DNA of 64,000 nt. Origin: Jeotgalibacillus malaysiensis (GTDB lineage Bacteria; Bacillota; Bacilli; Bacillales; Jeotgalibacillaceae). Below are positions 62,556 through 64,000 of this stretch, piece after piece; within the stretch, counting starts at the first letter, position 1, and the number at the start of each line of letters is the position of its first letter. A model generated the notes under the pieces. It saw only the letters and a program-made list of their open reading frames with translations, searched no databases and was not told the DNA's origin. Where the stretch lies: assembly GCA_000818095.1 (NCBI GenBank), contig CP009416.1, positions 2,526,501 through 2,590,500 on the forward strand, read 5' to 3'. The translations under genes were made by a program, and so were the position numbers.

Positions 62556-63962
62556 TTAGAATGAGATATATTTACGTGGGTTAACAGCATTTGACTTAGA
62601 GCCGTTCCATGCGCCTTCGTGAAGTTCGAAGTGAAGGTGAGACCCAAATGAGAATCCTGTGTTACCCATGCCGCCAATGTATTGGCCTTTTTCGATATAC
62701 TGTCCGCCTGATACAGCGATGCTGCTTAGGTGAGCGTATACAGTTGTGAATGTCTGTCCATTTACGCTGTGCGTTAGGATGATCATGTTACCATAACCAC
62801 CGTTTTCACCACCAGCTGCTTTAACTACATAACCATCGGCAGCTGCAACGATTGCTGAACCTGTACCGTTAGCAACGTCAATTCCATAGTGGTAACGTGT
62901 ATTACCGTTTAGAATATCCCAGCCAAATTCAGTTGTGATTCTTCCGCTTGCAGGTGTTGTCCATGCACCAGCTGATACAGGAGCTGATACTGATGGTGCT
63001 GATGGCTGTGAAGAACTGCTTGAACTGCTTGAGCTGCTGGCACTACTTGAACTGCTAGTCTGGGCTGCTGCTTGTCTCTCAGCTTCAGCTTGTCTTTCAG
63101 CCTCTGCCTGTCTTTCTGCTTCTGCCTGTCTTTGTCTTTCAAGTTCTTTCTGACGCTCAATTTCTCTTTGTCTAGCAAGCTCAGCAAGACGTTCCTGCTC
63201 TGCTACAATTTGATTTTCAACGTCTGCTGCTAATTCTTTAAGTTCACTGTCTTCTTCCTGAAGCTTAGACTTTTCGTCTTCTAGTTCATCCTGTTTTGCT
63301 TCAAGATTTGCCATTAGCGCATCTTTATCAGCTTTTTGAGCATCCAGATCAGCTTTCAATCCATCAAGCTCAGCTTTCTGAGCTTCAAGCTCTTCAAGCT
63401 GCTGCTGAACTTCTGCTTCTTTTTGTTCAAGAGATTCTTTATCCTGACGCTGTTCTTCCATGATTTTACGATCTGCATCTACAAGCGTATTAACTGCTGA
63501 GAAGCGATCGATGAAATCTCCGAAGTTTTCAGCCCCCAGTAATACATCAATGTAGCTTACAGAGCCACCAGTTAACTGAATCGCACGTGCACGTTCTTCT
63601 AATAATGCATTACGCTCTTCGATTTTTCTTTTCAGCTCTTCAATTTCTCCCTGAAGCTTCTCAATCTCTGCATTTGTTTCATCGATTTCTACTGAAACAG
63701 CTTCAATTTGGTTGGTTGTATCTTTAATTTCAGCATCAAGTTTTTTGATCTCATCAGTTACTTTTGCCTGCTCTGCAACAATCTCTTCAATACGGTTATT
63801 AGTTTTACTAATTTCACCGCTGATTTCTTCACGCTGGTTTTCAATTGATGAACGTTCTTCTTTTAAATTGTCTAAAGTTTCAGCAGAGGCTGTGTTGATT
63901 ACCGGAAAACTTCCTGCAACAAGTGCTGCTGCCAATGACAAGCTGACGAATGACTTTTTCAC
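62556..63962 (-). CDS. Secreted coiled-coil M23 (LytM) endopeptidase, EnvC/PcsB-like
   Basis: 468 residues. A signal peptide (basic KK, hydrophobic core, ASA at about residue 28) leads into a long coiled coil (about 30-290), with a QAEAER repeat near 285 and a Ser-rich linker. The C-terminal M23 domain contains YHYGIDVAN (zinc His and Asp) and HLHFELHEG (His-x-His). Such proteins cleave peptidoglycan cross-bridges when activated by FtsEX. Location beside minJ, near where ftsE/ftsX lie in B. subtilis, agrees. Confidence 0.9.
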   Translation of the reverse strand: MKKSFVSLSLAAALVAGSFPVINTASAETLDNLKEERSSIENQREEISGEISKTNNRIEEIVAEQAKVTDEIKKLDAEIKDTTNQIEAVSVEIDETNAEIEKLQGEIEELKRKIEERNALLEERARAIQLTGGSVSYIDVLLGAENFGDFIDRFSAVNTLVDADRKIMEEQRQDKESLEQKEAEVQQQLEELEAQKAELDGLKADLDAQKADKDALMANLEAKQDELEDEKSKLQEEDSELKELAADVENQIVAEQERLAELARQREIERQKELERQRQAEAERQAEAERQAEAERQAAAQTSSSSSASSSSSSSSSSQPSAPSVSAPVSAGAWTTPASGRITTEFGWDILNGNTRYHYGIDVANGTGSAIVAAADGYVVKAAGGENGGYGNMIILTHSVNGQTFTTVYAHLSSIAVSGGQYIEKGQYIGGMGNTGFSFGSHLHFELHEGAWNGSKSNAVNPRKYISF

Positions 63963-64000
63963 AAAATTGATCTCCCTTCGAATCTAGCATTTCTTTTTAT

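Overview
The window has two parts. Bases 1 to about 29,455 are the integrase-proximal portion of a siphovirus-type prophage. Its left end, including any lysis genes, lies outside the window. Bases 29,456-64,000 are core chromosome of a low-to-mid GC Gram-positive bacterium of the Bacillales. Gene order there follows Bacillus subtilis closely: tRNA-Arg, clpP, crh-whiA-yvcK-rapZ-yvcI, trxB, yvcD, the his operon, yvoF-ppaX-yvoD-lgt-hprK, yvlB, uvrA-uvrB, csbA, minJ. Species cannot be fixed from the sequence; a Bacillus or Jeotgalibacillus-like organism fits.

Prophage, read from the integration end. Integrase, an ImmA-like protease and an ImmR-like repressor lie on the + strand. A divergent control region with two well-formed promoters and GTTAAC/GTCAAC operators faces a Cro-like gene. 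The early/middle genes run leftward: DUF771-like, DUF6906-like, a Rha antirepressor, a replisome organizer and DnaC-type loader, RecU, a dUTPase, a phage sigma factor and many very small ORFs, then an ArpU/RinA-like late regulator. After a terminator comes the late operon in HK97-like order: HNH nuclease, probable cos region, TerS, TerL, portal, ClpP-type prohead protease, capsid, connectors, tail terminator-like protein, major tail protein, frameshifted tail chaperones, tape measure, Dit, tail endopeptidase, and a tail protein with an SGNH hydrolase domain cut by the window edge. The prophage sits at the 3' end of an intact tRNA-Arg(CCG), next to clpP.

Chromosome. clpP has a CtsR operator over its promoter. 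Genes whose families handle carbon regulation, nucleotide and cell-wall homeostasis (crh, whiA, yvcK/glmR, rapZ, yvcI) form one operon. The histidine operon hisZ-hisG-hisD-hisB-hisH-hisA-hisF-hisIE is complete except for the aminotransferase and phosphatase steps. Lipoprotein processing (lgt), HPr kinase, nucleotide excision repair (uvrBA, with a LexA-like box), cell division (minJ and a coiled-coil M23 hydrolase likely linked to FtsEX) and biotin uptake (bioY) complete the region.

The least explained signal is in the chromosomal intergenic spaces. Two repeat families recur there and I found neither in the prophage. Family B is a GC-rich palindrome of about 125 bp (six copies, two inside the his operon, one in the bioY leader). 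Family A is a degenerate tandem array of 21-22 bp units around the core CGGGTGTATCGCNACAAA, at five loci. At three of these loci two arrays flank a second conserved block, giving an array-block-array element that I cannot assign to any family I know.
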